A stretch of 64,000 nt of DNA, from positions 124,001 to 188,000 of the forward strand of contig NZ_FOGL01000005.1 of NCBI RefSeq assembly GCF_900111195.1, given 5' to 3'. This DNA is from Gracilibacillus ureilyticus. Its GTDB lineage: Bacteria > Bacillota > Bacilli > Bacillales > Amphibacillaceae. Made by a program: the position numbers and the translations under genes. This document shows, one piece after another, positions 46,312 through 58,141 of the stretch (within the stretch, counting starts at the first letter, position 1; every line of letters begins with the position of its first letter). The notes beneath the pieces are model-generated. The model searched no databases. It was not told the origin of the DNA and saw only the letters and a program-made list of their open reading frames with translations.

Positions 46312-46340
46312 TTGACTAATTTTACTAAATATTTTAATCT
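46312..46340 (+). promoter_or_regulatory. Probable lacZ promoter with overlapping inverted repeat
   Basis: TTGACT (46312-46317), 17 bases, TAATCT (46335-46340). An imperfect inverted repeat TTACTA...TAGTAA (46322-46345) spans the -10 and is a candidate operator for the divergent LacI protein. Confidence 0.45.
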
Positions 46341-46390
46341 AGTAACAAATAAATGTCTACTTGTTTATGAATGCGATTTCAAAATATTAG

Positions 46391-49510
<3,120 letters not shown>

Positions 49511-49512
49511 CT

Positions 49513-49541
49513 TTGTATTTATTATGAAATAAGCGTATAAT
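49513..49541 (+). promoter_or_regulatory. Promoter of the ydjO-like gene
   Basis: TTGTAT (49513-49518), 17 bases, TATAAT (49536-49541), 30 bases before the start codon. Confidence 0.6.
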
Positions 49542-49571
49542 AGAAGTAGTACCCATGAAAGGGAGTGCCGA

Positions 49572-49754
49572 ATGGCTTATTTCAACAATCAAAAAGAACC
49601 GGTAAAAAATGTAGAGACTAATGTCTGGTCATGTGTCAGTGATGATTGCTCAGGATGGATGCGGGAAAATTACTCTTTTGAAAAAGAGCCTGCTTGTCCT
49701 ATCTGTCAATCGGAAATGGAAAAAGAAGTGAGAATTGTACCAGAAATGAAATAA
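49572..49754 (+). CDS. ydjO: YdjO-family cold-inducible small zinc-ribbon-like protein
   Basis: A 60-residue cytoplasmic protein with two Cys pairs (CVSDDC and CPIC) in a zinc-ribbon-like layout, plus the family residues VWSC...GWMRENYSF and PICQSEM. B. subtilis YdjO is described as cold-inducible; its function is unknown. Own promoter at 49513 and a perfect terminator at 49761 make it an independent unit between lacZ and the next importer operon. Confidence 0.9.
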   Translation: MAYFNNQKEPVKNVETNVWSCVSDDCSGWMRENYSFEKEPACPICQSEMEKEVRIVPEMK

Positions 49755-49760
49755 TATAAA

Positions 49761-49797
49761 AAAAACTGCTTTCTATCAGATAGAAAGCAGTTTTTTT
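49761..49797. terminator. Terminator of ydjO
   Basis: ACTGCTTTCTATC and GATAGAAAGCAGT form an uninterrupted 13-bp stem with almost no loop, flanked by A5 and T7, so it can act in both directions. Confidence 0.95.
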
Positions 49798-49871
49798 ATA
49801 TTCATATGAGTTATTTTCCAGCGTTAAGGAAAACGATTTCTTTATAAATATAATTAATTAATGAAAAACTA

Positions 49872-49900
49872 TTGATTTTTTCCAATTCGAGACATATAAT
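49872..49900 (+). promoter_or_regulatory. Sigma-A promoter of the 50068 operon
   Basis: TTGATT (49872-49877), 17 bases, TATAAT (49895-49900). Confidence 0.75.
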
Positions 49901-49905
49901 CTTCT

Positions 49906-49920
49906 TAGAAAGCGATTACA
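49906..49920 (+). promoter_or_regulatory. cre-like CcpA site overlapping the start of transcription
   Basis: TAGAAAGCGATTACA fits the cre consensus at 14 of 15 positions and begins six bases after the -10 box, a classic road-block position. Confidence 0.7.
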
Positions 49921-49964
49921 TCAATCTGCAGTGAGATGCTCGCTTTATTTATTAAAATTTTAAT

Positions 49965-49976
49965 GAAACCGGTTTC
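49965..49976 (+). promoter_or_regulatory. LacI-type operator palindrome GAAACCGGTTTC
   Basis: Identical to the palindrome at 13441-13452 and downstream of the 49872 promoter. The LacI protein encoded at 53920 in this operon, or the one at 36092, could bind it. Confidence 0.65.
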
Positions 49977-50067
49977 CTTTGTTTACATCAATGTTCAGTC
50001 ATACTTTCAATAATATTCCTTCTTACTTTGTGTGCTTATTAATGAAAATTTAATTGGGGGTTTGGTT

Positions 50068-51378
50068 ATGAAAAAGTGGATAATGGCATCAATGTTTTTC
50101 ATTCTGTTTTTAAGTTTAGCTGCATGCAGCAATGATAGTGAAAGCACCGGTAATACTGACAATGGAGAAAGTGGTAATAGTGAGAGTGACGGAGAAGCAA
50201 GTGGGGATGCAGTGGAATTGGACTTCTGGATTTTTGGTAGTACTGGATATGATCAATTAGTTGAAGAATACATGGCGGATAATCCGAATGTTAAGATAAA
50301 CATCAACGAAGGTGAAATGAATGACATGCACAATAATCTGTTCACTTCTATTTCAGCAGGCAGTGGTGCACCAGATATTGCCCAAATAGAAATAAGTTCC
50401 ATTGAGAAGTTCTTTCAGGCAAAAGACCAATTCTACAATTTGAATGATTACGGTGCAGAAGATATCGCAGGAAACTACCTTGATTGGAAATGGGCACAGG
50501 CACAGACAGACGGCTCATTCCAAATTGGACTGCCGACAGATGTAGGTCCGACAACTATGTTTTATCGCATTGATGTAATGGAGGAAGCGGGACTTCCGAC
50601 TGACAGGGAAGAAGTAGCTGCACAGATCGATTCATGGGAAGCGTATTATGAAACTGCAAAAACAGTAAAAGAGAAGACTGGAAAACCAATTTCAGATACA
50701 CCTAAATTAGTTTTTAATGCAATTCGTGACCAGGAAGAACAGCAATATTTTAATGAGAACGATGAACTGATTATTGAAGATACTGTTAAAGAGGCTTATG
50801 ATTTTACAACAAAGATGATTGCAGAAGGATTAATCGGCCAGAATGATTTGTGGACACCTGAGTGGGGCAGTGCGATGGCAGAAGGTACTTACGCTACTTT
50901 ACCTGGTGCACCTGGCTGGATGGTAGCAAATGTAAAAGGAAATGCTCCCGATACGAATGGTCTATGGGATATCGCAAAAATCCCTGAAGGTGCCGGAAAC
51001 TGGGGTGGTTCATTCTTAACAATTCCTAAAGAATCGGAACATCCTGAAGAAGCATTTGCATTTATTTCATGGTTAACTGCACCTGAACAGCAATTAAAAT
51101 CATTTGAAATCGCTGGATTATTTCCTTCCACACCAGATGTATACGAAAATGAAGATTTCTTAGCAACAACGGATGAATTTTTCAATGGTGCTCCAACTGC
51201 AAAGATTTTCGCGGAGGCAGCACAATCAGTAAAAACTGTTTATATGGGGCCTAACTATTCTATTGTGGATACGGAACTAGGTACAGCCCTGCTGAATGTT
51301 GCTGTTGAAGGAGCAGATCCACAGGCAGAATGGGATGCCGCACTGGAGAGAATTAATTCTCAGCTGGAAAGACAATAA
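50068..51378 (+). CDS. Sugar ABC transporter binding lipoprotein (SBP family 1)
   Basis: A 436-residue extracellular binding protein. Lipobox LAAC with Cys20, an Asn/Gly/Ser/Glu linker, then the MalE-like fold beginning VELDFWIFGSTGYDQLVEEYMADNP and including GAPGWMVANVKG and the domain SFLTIPKESEHPEEAFAFISWL. It differs from the LplA-type proteins elsewhere in the window. ATG 50068 is chosen because it gives a proper signal peptide after a GGGGG site. First gene of its importer, under promoter 49872. A hairpin follows at 51390. The ligand is probably a plant oligosaccharide, by context only. Confidence 0.94.
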   Translation: MKKWIMASMFFILFLSLAACSNDSESTGNTDNGESGNSESDGEASGDAVELDFWIFGSTGYDQLVEEYMADNPNVKININEGEMNDMHNNLFTSISAGSGAPDIAQIEISSIEKFFQAKDQFYNLNDYGAEDIAGNYLDWKWAQAQTDGSFQIGLPTDVGPTTMFYRIDVMEEAGLPTDREEVAAQIDSWEAYYETAKTVKEKTGKPISDTPKLVFNAIRDQEEQQYFNENDELIIEDTVKEAYDFTTKMIAEGLIGQNDLWTPEWGSAMAEGTYATLPGAPGWMVANVKGNAPDTNGLWDIAKIPEGAGNWGGSFLTIPKESEHPEEAFAFISWLTAPEQQLKSFEIAGLFPSTPDVYENEDFLATTDEFFNGAPTAKIFAEAAQSVKTVYMGPNYSIVDTELGTALLNVAVEGADPQAEWDAALERINSQLERQ

Positions 51379-51389
51379 ATGATTTCATT

Positions 51390-51416
51390 AGCGGTCTAAT
51401 ATAATTTTAGACCGCT
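51390..51416 (+). other. Hairpin after binding-protein gene
   Basis: AGCGGTCTAA, loop of seven, TTAGACCGCT: ten perfect pairs, followed only by TTAA. The third such hairpin immediately after a sugar-binding-protein gene in this window. Confidence 0.65.
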
Positions 51417-51441
51417 TTAATCTAATGGAAGGGGTATATTG

Positions 51442-52371
51442 ATGAATCAAACAAATAGTGGAATCAGTAAAAAAGTGATCCATAAAAAGTCATTGTTAAC
51501 AGAAAAAAAGAAGGAAGCTATTTCAGGATACCTCTATATTTCACCATTTTTTATACTTTTTGCGATATTTGGTTTATTTCCAATCTTGTTCAGTTTCTAT
51601 TTAGGTTTTCAAAAGTGGAATGGATTAGGTGAAATGGAGTTTGTCGGATTTCAGAATTTCAAATGGATTTTAACGGATCAGGTTTTTTGGACGTCTTTAG
51701 CCAATACACTAATTATGTGGGTACTAGGAACAATTCCTCAATTGCTGATTGGAATCATACTCGCATATGCTCTCAATTCAGCACTGATTAAAATGAAGGG
51801 ATTGTTTCGGGTTTCGGTATTTATGCCGTATGTTACCTCAACTGTTGCGGTTGCAATCGTATTTGGTGTGATGTTTAACAGCCAGGAATTCGGTCTTTTT
51901 AATGTCATTTTGAGTTGGTTTGGAGTAGAAGCGGTTAGTTGGTCAACTTCATGGTGGGGTGTGAAAATCGCCATTTCGACGATGGTCTTCTGGCGGTGGG
52001 TTGGTTATAATACGATTATTTATTTAGCGGGTTTACAGGCAATTCCCAATGAATTGTATGAAGCTGCCCAGATAGATGGAGCAACAGTCAGACAGAAAAT
52101 TCAATATATAACAATTCCGATATTACGTCCGATTATTATTCTTACGGTATTCACTTCCACGATTGGAGCATTGCAATTATTTACAGAGCCACTAATTTTC
52201 ATCGGCAGAACTTATCGGGAAGAAGGCATAACGGTAGTATTGTACCTTTATCGGGAAGCATTTACCAATCTGTCGTTTGGTCCGGCGTCTGCAGCTGCAA
52301 TTATTTTATTTGTTATCATTATTATCTTGTCTTCCATTAACGTTTGGGTTGCGAACCGGTTAGGGAGATAG
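51442..52371 (+). CDS. Sugar ABC transporter permease, MalF/UgpA type
   Basis: A 309-residue membrane permease with about six helices. It starts with GYLYISPFFILFAIFGLFPILFSFYLGFQKWNGLG, typical of CUT1 first permeases (described at about residues 29-63). The EAA loop is YEAAQIDGATVRQKIQYITIP, near 208-228. ATG 51442 is preferred to TTG 51439, with GGAAGGGG seven bases upstream. Partner of 52390; no ATPase gene in the operon. Confidence 0.94.
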   Translation: MNQTNSGISKKVIHKKSLLTEKKKEAISGYLYISPFFILFAIFGLFPILFSFYLGFQKWNGLGEMEFVGFQNFKWILTDQVFWTSLANTLIMWVLGTIPQLLIGIILAYALNSALIKMKGLFRVSVFMPYVTSTVAVAIVFGVMFNSQEFGLFNVILSWFGVEAVSWSTSWWGVKIAISTMVFWRWVGYNTIIYLAGLQAIPNELYEAAQIDGATVRQKIQYITIPILRPIIILTVFTSTIGALQLFTEPLIFIGRTYREEGITVVLYLYREAFTNLSFGPASAAAIILFVIIIILSSINVWVANRLGR

Positions 52372-52389
52372 AAAGGGGAGAAACTATCA

Positions 52390-53235
52390 ATGAGTACAAT
52401 AAGTCAAACGAAAAAAAATACAGTATCTAAGTTATTTTTATATACACTGCTTACCATTGCCGCCTTTTTATCGATATTTCCTTTTTATTGGATGTTTGTG
52501 ATGGCAACAAATGATAACAGTGCGATCAACAGTCTTCCGCCAGCATATATCCCCGGCAGTGAATTGGTGACAAATTTCACGAATGTAATTAATACAATAG
52601 ACTTCTTCGGAGCAATGTGGAATTCCGTTATTGTATCCGTTATAACTACAATAGGCGTGTTATTTCTTTGTTCATTAGCCGGTTTTGCCTTTGCGAAATT
52701 TCAGTTTAAAGGGAAGAATTTTCTTTTTGTAGCTATCCTCGTCACAATGATGATTCCTCCGCAACTGGGATTGATACCACAATATTATATTATTACACAA
52801 TTAGATTGGCTAAACGATTTAAAAGCGATTATCGTCCCCGGGTTAATTGATGCATTCGGGATTTTCTGGATGAGACAATATATTAGCAGTAACGTACCTG
52901 ATGAGCTTGTTGATGCAGCAAAAATTGATGGATGTTCCAACTTCCGAGTTTATTGGAATATTGCAGTGCCCGTAATTATTCCGGCTTTTGCTACATTAGC
53001 GATTATAAAATTCATGTATATTTGGAACGACTTTCTCTGGCCCCTTGTTGTATTAAGAGATGAGCCCTCTTTTACCATACAAGTAGCGCTTCGTGGTTTA
53101 ATTGATAACTATGTGCGGGATAATGGAATGATTTTATCAGGTACTTTCTGGGCAACCGTACCATTAATCATTGTGTTCTTACTGTTAAACAGACTGTTTA
53201 TTCAGAGTTTAACAGAAGGTGCAGTGAAAAGTTAA
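52390..53235 (+). CDS. Sugar ABC transporter permease, MalG/UgpE type
   Basis: 281 residues, six helices. The EAA loop is VDAAKIDGCSNFRVYWNIAVP near 176-196, and the end LFIQSLTEGAVKS is typical of the MalG class. It begins 18 bases after its partner and completes the channel for the binding protein at 50068. Of the CUT1 group and clearly distinct from the LplC-like proteins at 4289 and 27777. Confidence 0.94.
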   Translation: MSTISQTKKNTVSKLFLYTLLTIAAFLSIFPFYWMFVMATNDNSAINSLPPAYIPGSELVTNFTNVINTIDFFGAMWNSVIVSVITTIGVLFLCSLAGFAFAKFQFKGKNFLFVAILVTMMIPPQLGLIPQYYIITQLDWLNDLKAIIVPGLIDAFGIFWMRQYISSNVPDELVDAAKIDGCSNFRVYWNIAVPVIIPAFATLAIIKFMYIWNDFLWPLVVLRDEPSFTIQVALRGLIDNYVRDNGMILSGTFWATVPLIIVFLLLNRLFIQSLTEGAVKS

Positions 53236-53280
53236 CAGGGCTGAAGGTGCTGGAATTTATAGAAATGAGGAGAGAAAAGC

Positions 53281-53886
53281 ATGGAGCAGAGTGAGAACAT
53301 TTTTTTGCGTGTCCTTAACATTTTTGCTAATTTCGTATTTTTGAATGTATTGTGGTTCATTTGCTGTATTCCTATTATTACTATTCTTCCAGCAACAACT
53401 GCTATGTATGGTGTTATTAACAAATGGCATCACGATGGACTGGATTACGGATTAGCTTCCTTGTTTTTCGATAAATTCAGAGAAAATTTCAGAAGGAGCT
53501 TTATTACTGGAATTCTGGGATTGTTTTCTGGCTTTATACTGCTTTTAAACTGGACTATTCTCTATTCCGCAGATTTTAATGGTGAATTTTTCATATCTGT
53601 TTTGTTTAGTTTTATGTTGGTAATATTTGTATTTATATCTGTATATATAAGTTATATTATCGAGCGGTACAGGCAAACAGTATTTGAAAGTATAAAACAG
53701 GCATTATTTCTTTCAATTTCTCATCTATTTCTTACATTATCGTGTATAATATTAATCATCGGATTTTTATTGATTGCGGTGTATGTACCTGTATTTTTTA
53801 TCATAACAGGAAGTACAATCGCTTTCATTCAGTATTATATTTTTGATAAGGTAATAAAGAAATATCATTATGTGACAAATAAATAA
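53281..53886 (+). CDS. YesL-family (DUF624) membrane protein
   Basis: 201 residues with about five helices. It opens FANFVFLNVLWFICCIPIITILPATTAMYGVINKW, the DUF624 core (described at about residues 15-50). It directly follows the importer permeases (46-base gap) and precedes a LacI gene by 33 bases, consistent with a permease-associated role. Shares its overall plan with 55020 more than with 7859 or 20644, which carry a PAGPA motif instead of PATTA. Confidence 0.9.
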   Translation: MEQSENIFLRVLNIFANFVFLNVLWFICCIPIITILPATTAMYGVINKWHHDGLDYGLASLFFDKFRENFRRSFITGILGLFSGFILLLNWTILYSADFNGEFFISVLFSFMLVIFVFISVYISYIIERYRQTVFESIKQALFLSISHLFLTLSCIILIIGFLLIAVYVPVFFIITGSTIAFIQYYIFDKVIKKYHYVTNK

Positions 53887-53919
53887 AATATACAAAGTGA
53901 CTATAGAGGGATCAATAAT

Positions 53920-54933
53920 ATGAAGTTAACCATACGAGAAATTGCAAAAATGGCGGGAGTTTCACCAGGTACGGTCTCCAAAGTAATAAACCAGACAGGC
54001 AGTATTAGTCCGAATACGATTAAAAAGGTAAAAAGAATTATTGAAGAGACAGGATATCAACCTAGTTTTTCAGCAAAAGCATTAGCAACTAAAAAATCGA
54101 ACATGATAGGACTGATTTATGCCGGGGAAGTGAATGTGGAATTCAACCACCCTTTCTTTAATCAAGTAATCAATTCTTTTAAAAATGCTGTTGGACAATT
54201 GGGTTATGATATTTTAATATTCTCCAATCAGTCATTTAATATCGGGAAAGAGGACTATGTGGCAAGAGCAAAGCACTATCAGCTGGATGGATGCTTAGTT
54301 ATTGCCGGGGAACACATAGAGGAGGCTGTATACCGGCTTGATCAGAGTGATATTCCGACAGTCGCGGTAGATTTAAAACTAACAGGGGAAAAATCAAGCT
54401 TTATAATGACAGATAATGAAAAGATATCACGCCAGGTAGTAGAATACTTTTATTTAAATGGTCTCCGGCAGCTTGCATATATCGGAGGACCTGTCGACTC
54501 TGTTATCTCCAATATTAGAAAAGATGCATTTATACAAGGGATAAAGGATTATGGTATGCATTATGAAGAAGAATGGATAAAGCATGGGAACTATTTCGAA
54601 GAAAGTGGATATTTAAAGATGAAGGAGATTTTGCAATACGACCGATTACCAGATGGGGTTTTTGCTGCTTCTGATATGATGGCGTTAGGTGTTGTTCGAG
54701 CAATTAAGGAGGCAGGGAAATCAGTTCCTCATGATTTTAAAGTGATTGGCTGTGATGATATTGAAGCCTGCCGTTACAGTAGTCCGTCACTAGCAACAGT
54801 CAAGCAGGATCAGGTAAAGATAGGCAAACTGGCTGCAAATATCCTTCATGACTTAATAAACAACCGGAAAGTACAGCAATCTGTCCTTGTAGATCCCGAA
54901 TTAATTATAAGAGAGTCTGGTGAGATAATATAA
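53920..54933 (+). CDS. LacI-family transcriptional regulator
   Basis: 337 residues with helix-turn-helix IREIAKMAGVSPGTVSKVINQT (4-25), hinge YQPSFSAKALATKK and a sugar-binding core with GVFAASDMMALGVVRAIKEAG and GCDDIEACRYSSPSLATVKQD. As part of the 50068 transporter operon it is likely its own repressor, probably through the palindrome at 49965, and may act in trans on the identical site at 13441. The effector is unknown. Confidence 0.95.
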   Translation: MKLTIREIAKMAGVSPGTVSKVINQTGSISPNTIKKVKRIIEETGYQPSFSAKALATKKSNMIGLIYAGEVNVEFNHPFFNQVINSFKNAVGQLGYDILIFSNQSFNIGKEDYVARAKHYQLDGCLVIAGEHIEEAVYRLDQSDIPTVAVDLKLTGEKSSFIMTDNEKISRQVVEYFYLNGLRQLAYIGGPVDSVISNIRKDAFIQGIKDYGMHYEEEWIKHGNYFEESGYLKMKEILQYDRLPDGVFAASDMMALGVVRAIKEAGKSVPHDFKVIGCDDIEACRYSSPSLATVKQDQVKIGKLAANILHDLINNRKVQQSVLVDPELIIRESGEII

Positions 54934-55019
54934 CTATTGAAAAAACAGGTTTATTTTTTATAAAAAAGGCTATAATGTCTAGAGAAAACTAAATTAATTG
55001 TTTAGAAGTAGGTGATTGG

Positions 55020-55652
55020 ATGCTTTCAAGTGATTCCATGCTATTTCGCTCAGTATATGTTGGAGCATGTTTTATTACATTGCAGCTTTTTTGGTTTTTC
55101 TTTTCTTTAGGCATTATAACCGTTATTCCCGCAACTATTGCTTTGTATGCGGTTGTAATGGAATGGTCAAAAAATGGTTTCGAATTAGGGATTGGAAAGA
55201 GTTTCTTCTATTCATTTAAGCAATACTTCCGTAAAACATTGTTTTTAGGATTAAATGCCGGATTTGTTCTGATTTTACTTACTTATTATGACTCGTTTAT
55301 TTATTCCTTAATTGACAGTGAATTATTTGTTGTCAAAGCAATATGGATGTTTACAGGTGGAGTTGTTTTTTTAATCGTGCTTTCAATTATCCCGTTAGTG
55401 GTAACATCCCATCTTAAAGGAATTAGTCTTTGGAAAAATGCCTCTGTGGCTACAGTGACTTTAATGCCGCATATTTTATTAATTGCCTGCATAGGTTTAA
55501 GCTTTGTATTCATGTCTATCTATTTACCATTAGCAGTTCCACTTTTTATTAGTTTGTTCGCTTTTATACACATACGTGTCTGGCAATCTGCTGTTAAAAA
55601 GCTCCCAACAGACTTTTTAGATCAATGTTTATTAAAATACCGGTACCGTTAA
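55020..55652 (+). CDS. YesL-family (DUF624) membrane protein
   Basis: 210 residues, about five helices, with the core LQLFWFFFSLGIITVIPATIALYAVVMEW near residues 21-49. A TATAAT at 54971-54976 suggests it may have its own promoter. It is the second YesL in this operon region, separated from the first by the LacI gene. A terminator follows immediately. Function unknown beyond family. Confidence 0.88.
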   Translation: MLSSDSMLFRSVYVGACFITLQLFWFFFSLGIITVIPATIALYAVVMEWSKNGFELGIGKSFFYSFKQYFRKTLFLGLNAGFVLILLTYYDSFIYSLIDSELFVVKAIWMFTGGVVFLIVLSIIPLVVTSHLKGISLWKNASVATVTLMPHILLIACIGLSFVFMSIYLPLAVPLFISLFAFIHIRVWQSAVKKLPTDFLDQCLLKYRYR

Positions 55653-55679
55653 CCACCTCATTTGAGTGAGGTGGTTTTG
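55651..55679 (+). terminator. Terminator after the second YesL gene
   Basis: AACCACCTCA, loop TTTGAG, TGAGGTGGTT then TT-G-T; the left arm overlaps the stop codon. Confidence 0.85.
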
Positions 55680-55696
55680 TATTTTCTCTATCCGGA

Positions 55697-55725
55697 TTGT
55701 ATTATCATGTATCGTTATATATAAT
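55697..55725 (+). promoter_or_regulatory. Promoter of the GH43-like gene
   Basis: TTGTAT (55697-55702), 17 bases, TATAAT (55720-55725), 36 bases before the GTG start. Confidence 0.55.
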
Positions 55726-55760
55726 ACTTCATATCCAGGGAAGGTAACGGGGGTGAAATT

Positions 55761-57338
55761 GTGAGGAAGTGTCTCGGATTTTGGTTACTGCTGTTGTTCT
55801 TAATCCCGCAAGAGGTATTAGCGGATAATCCGATTATGAAGGATAAGTCATTTTCCGTTCCAGCTGTAATCGTCTATGAAGGTAAAGTGTACTATTATGT
55901 TGCTACTGACATGGAAAAGAAAGGCAATACGTACGGGAAGAAAGAATGGAATGTATATTCTTCAATGGATTTAGAGAATTGGAAATTAGAAAGTCAATTT
56001 GAAGAACCTAAAATAAATATGACAAATCGGAGTACAGTGAAAGCTTCTCATCTTATTGTAAAAAATGATGATTTTTTTTGGTATGTATTAACCGAAAGCG
56101 ATGATAATATTCCAGACTATAGAGTAGACGTAATAAAATCAGATCATCCTGTTCAGGAATGGCAGGATACATCAGCTGTATCCGTAATTCCACCAGATAT
56201 GATGGATGAATTAGACGATGTGGAGAGAGTAGCATGGAAAGAGAGTACCCTGTCAGTAAGCATGAATGAAAATGGTGAAGCATATTTATTTTTTGGAAAA
56301 AACAATCTTTATTATGTGAAATTAAAAGAAAATATGGTTGATCTGGAAAATTCAATTAAAAAAGTATACATAAATGGGTTTAAAGGCAGTTTTGCAGGAG
56401 GAGCAAAAATTCACCAACATAAGGATACTTATTATATGACATTTACAGTTAATTCTCCTCAAGTAATTGGATATGCGACTGCAAAAAATTTAGCAGGTCC
56501 TTGGGAATATAAGGGTATAATAATGGATGAAAGCACAGAGATTGCACCTTTTTATGCCAATATTTTTTCTTTTCAGGAACAGTCTTACTTTATTTATCAT
56601 TCTAAGCCGGTTACTGAAAAACAAAGATCTAATGGAAGTGTAGCAATTGAAGAAATATATTATCAGGACGGGCTGATTGCCTCACCTGTTACACCAACTG
56701 CATCAGGTACAGATGGTCCAAGTTATCTTATTCAGCAGGCTGGAGGCAATCTAGCTTTAAGAATAAACGACGAGAGACTGGTTGTGAGTGTAGCGGAGGA
56801 GGAGCAGTATGATTTCAGGTGGCATCAGACCCCTGGGCTAATTGGTTCAGATCAGGTAAATATTGTTTCATTTCAGTCGGAAAATAGACCCGGTTTCTAT
56901 CTAGTAAATCAGGATAATAGATTACAAGTAAAACAAGATGACGGATCCACCGAATTTGCGGAAATAGCATCGTTTCGAATTGTGCCCGGTTTATCAGATA
57001 AGACAGCATATTCTATTCAGCCTTATAATAAGGATCAATATTTCTTATTTATGAGAGAGGATATAATAGAGTTCAGAAAAAAAGAAGAGTTAGCAGATTT
57101 GGAACTTGCAACATTTCATTTGGCAGCAAAAGAAGACATCGTGCCTGAGCTGCAAACAAAACCAGTAAAATACAGTGAAAGTAGTGAAGAACCATACCGT
57201 GATGGAAATGATTCTTTAAAAGGATTGGAATCAAGTCAGATGATTGAAAAAGAAGAGACTAATTGGGTAGTAGTATGCGTAGTTTTATTAAGTGCAATAT
57301 TGATTATCTTAATAATCCGAAAATATATAAAGTCATAA
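55761..57338 (+). CDS. Membrane-anchored GH43-like propeller protein with AbfB-like domain
   Basis: 525 residues, exported. A signal peptide (1-21, ending VLADN) is followed by a beta-propeller-like part (about 30-300) with GH43-style repeats VIVYEGKVYYYVATD, NVYSSMDLENWKLES and AGPWEYKGIIMDES, a beta-trefoil-like region (about 315-465) resembling the arabinose-binding AbfB module, and a C-terminal membrane helix (about 497-517) plus Lys/Arg tail. The usual GH43 start DPxV and the acid motif EGP are not seen (SFSVPAV and AGGAKI stand in their places), so it may bind rather than cut. It begins at GTG after GGGGGTG. Monocistronic. A wall-side glycan sensor or tether is possible. Confidence 0.65.
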   Translation: MRKCLGFWLLLLFLIPQEVLADNPIMKDKSFSVPAVIVYEGKVYYYVATDMEKKGNTYGKKEWNVYSSMDLENWKLESQFEEPKINMTNRSTVKASHLIVKNDDFFWYVLTESDDNIPDYRVDVIKSDHPVQEWQDTSAVSVIPPDMMDELDDVERVAWKESTLSVSMNENGEAYLFFGKNNLYYVKLKENMVDLENSIKKVYINGFKGSFAGGAKIHQHKDTYYMTFTVNSPQVIGYATAKNLAGPWEYKGIIMDESTEIAPFYANIFSFQEQSYFIYHSKPVTEKQRSNGSVAIEEIYYQDGLIASPVTPTASGTDGPSYLIQQAGGNLALRINDERLVVSVAEEEQYDFRWHQTPGLIGSDQVNIVSFQSENRPGFYLVNQDNRLQVKQDDGSTEFAEIASFRIVPGLSDKTAYSIQPYNKDQYFLFMREDIIEFRKKEELADLELATFHLAAKEDIVPELQTKPVKYSESSEEPYRDGNDSLKGLESSQMIEKEETNWVVVCVVLLSAILIILIIRKYIKS

Positions 57339-57379
57339 CGTTCATTTATCGCAGTGCCAAATGTGTAATGCTAAAGATT

Positions 57380-57402
57380 AGTGGGGAATCAAAAACCCCA
57401 CT
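57380..57402. terminator. Hairpin between convergent genes 55761 and pxpA
   Basis: AGTGGGG and CCCCACT pair around a nine-base loop containing AAAAA on the plus strand. There is no clear T-run after the stem in either direction. Confidence 0.45.
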
Positions 57403-57418
57403 GATCAAAAGTCTTATA

Positions 57419-58141
57419 TTATGGTTTAATATATTTTCTTAGTTTCTGAACATATTCAATTGCCTCTGGAGTGTCTCCATGAACACAAACCGTATCTGCT
57501 TTAATTTTTATTCTCTGTCCGTTTGTTGCAACAACTGCCTGTTCTTTTCTTATTAATTGTATTTGCTTTAGCGCATCTTCGGTACGGTGAATGATTGCAT
57601 TTTCCTCACTGCGGGGGGTAAGTGTTCCATCAGGCTGATACGTCCTGTCAGCGAATACTTCATGTGCTACAGATAAGCCTATATGTTCGCCTGCTTCCGT
57701 TAATCGGCTGTCAGCAAGACCGTACAGTATTAATCCGGGATCAAAGTCATATACCGCCTGTGCAATGGATTGAGCGATCGACTTGTCTTCGCACGCCATA
57801 TTATACAAGGCACCATGTGGCTTTACATGATGAATCTTTGTATGTTGGGCTTTTGTAAAAGCCGAAAGTGCACCTAATTGATATAATATTATTCCATATA
57901 TCTCTGAGGTATCCATATCAATCTTTCTTCTTCCAAAACCTTGTAAATCCTGAAAACCCGGATGTGCACCAATACGGACATTATGCTTTTTTGCGAGCTG
58001 AACAGTTAATTTCATTGTATTGACATCACCTGCATGAAAACCACAGGCGATATTAACTGCATCAACTAGTGGGATTATCTGTATATCATTACCCACCTGG
58101 TATTTTCCATAGCCTTCTCCCAAGTCACAATTTAATTCCAT
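57419..58141 (-). CDS. pxpA: 5-oxoprolinase subunit PxpA (LamB/YcsF family)
   Basis: 240 residues. It starts MELNCDLGEGYG, the family N-terminal signature, with NIACGFHAGD, IGAHPGFQDLQGFGRR, HVKPHGALYN and VCVHGDTPEA following. With PxpBC it hydrolyses 5-oxoproline (pyroglutamate) to glutamate using ATP in the cytoplasm. It overlaps pxpC by 17 bases, with GGAGGG nine bases before the ATG. Third gene of a pxpB-pxpC-pxpA operon on the minus strand. Recovers glutamate, useful where glutamate or its derivatives serve osmotic balance. Confidence 0.96.
   Translation of the reverse strand: MELNCDLGEGYGKYQVGNDIQIIPLVDAVNIACGFHAGDVNTMKLTVQLAKKHNVRIGAHPGFQDLQGFGRRKIDMDTSEIYGIILYQLGALSAFTKAQHTKIHHVKPHGALYNMACEDKSIAQSIAQAVYDFDPGLILYGLADSRLTEAGEHIGLSVAHEVFADRTYQPDGTLTPRSEENAIIHRTEDALKQIQLIRKEQAVVATNGQRIKIKADTVCVHGDTPEAIEYVQKLRKYIKP

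Larger units (their letters stand above)
49755..50067 (+). other. Control region of the 50068 importer operon
   Basis: 313 bases. After the ydjO terminator comes an operator-like GAAAACGATTTC (49829-49840), a good sigma-A promoter (49872-49900), a cre-like site at the transcription start (49906-49920), the palindrome GAAACCGGTTTC (49965-49976), and a second possible promoter TTTACA-18-TTCAAT (49982-50011). No gene seen. Confidence 0.7.
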
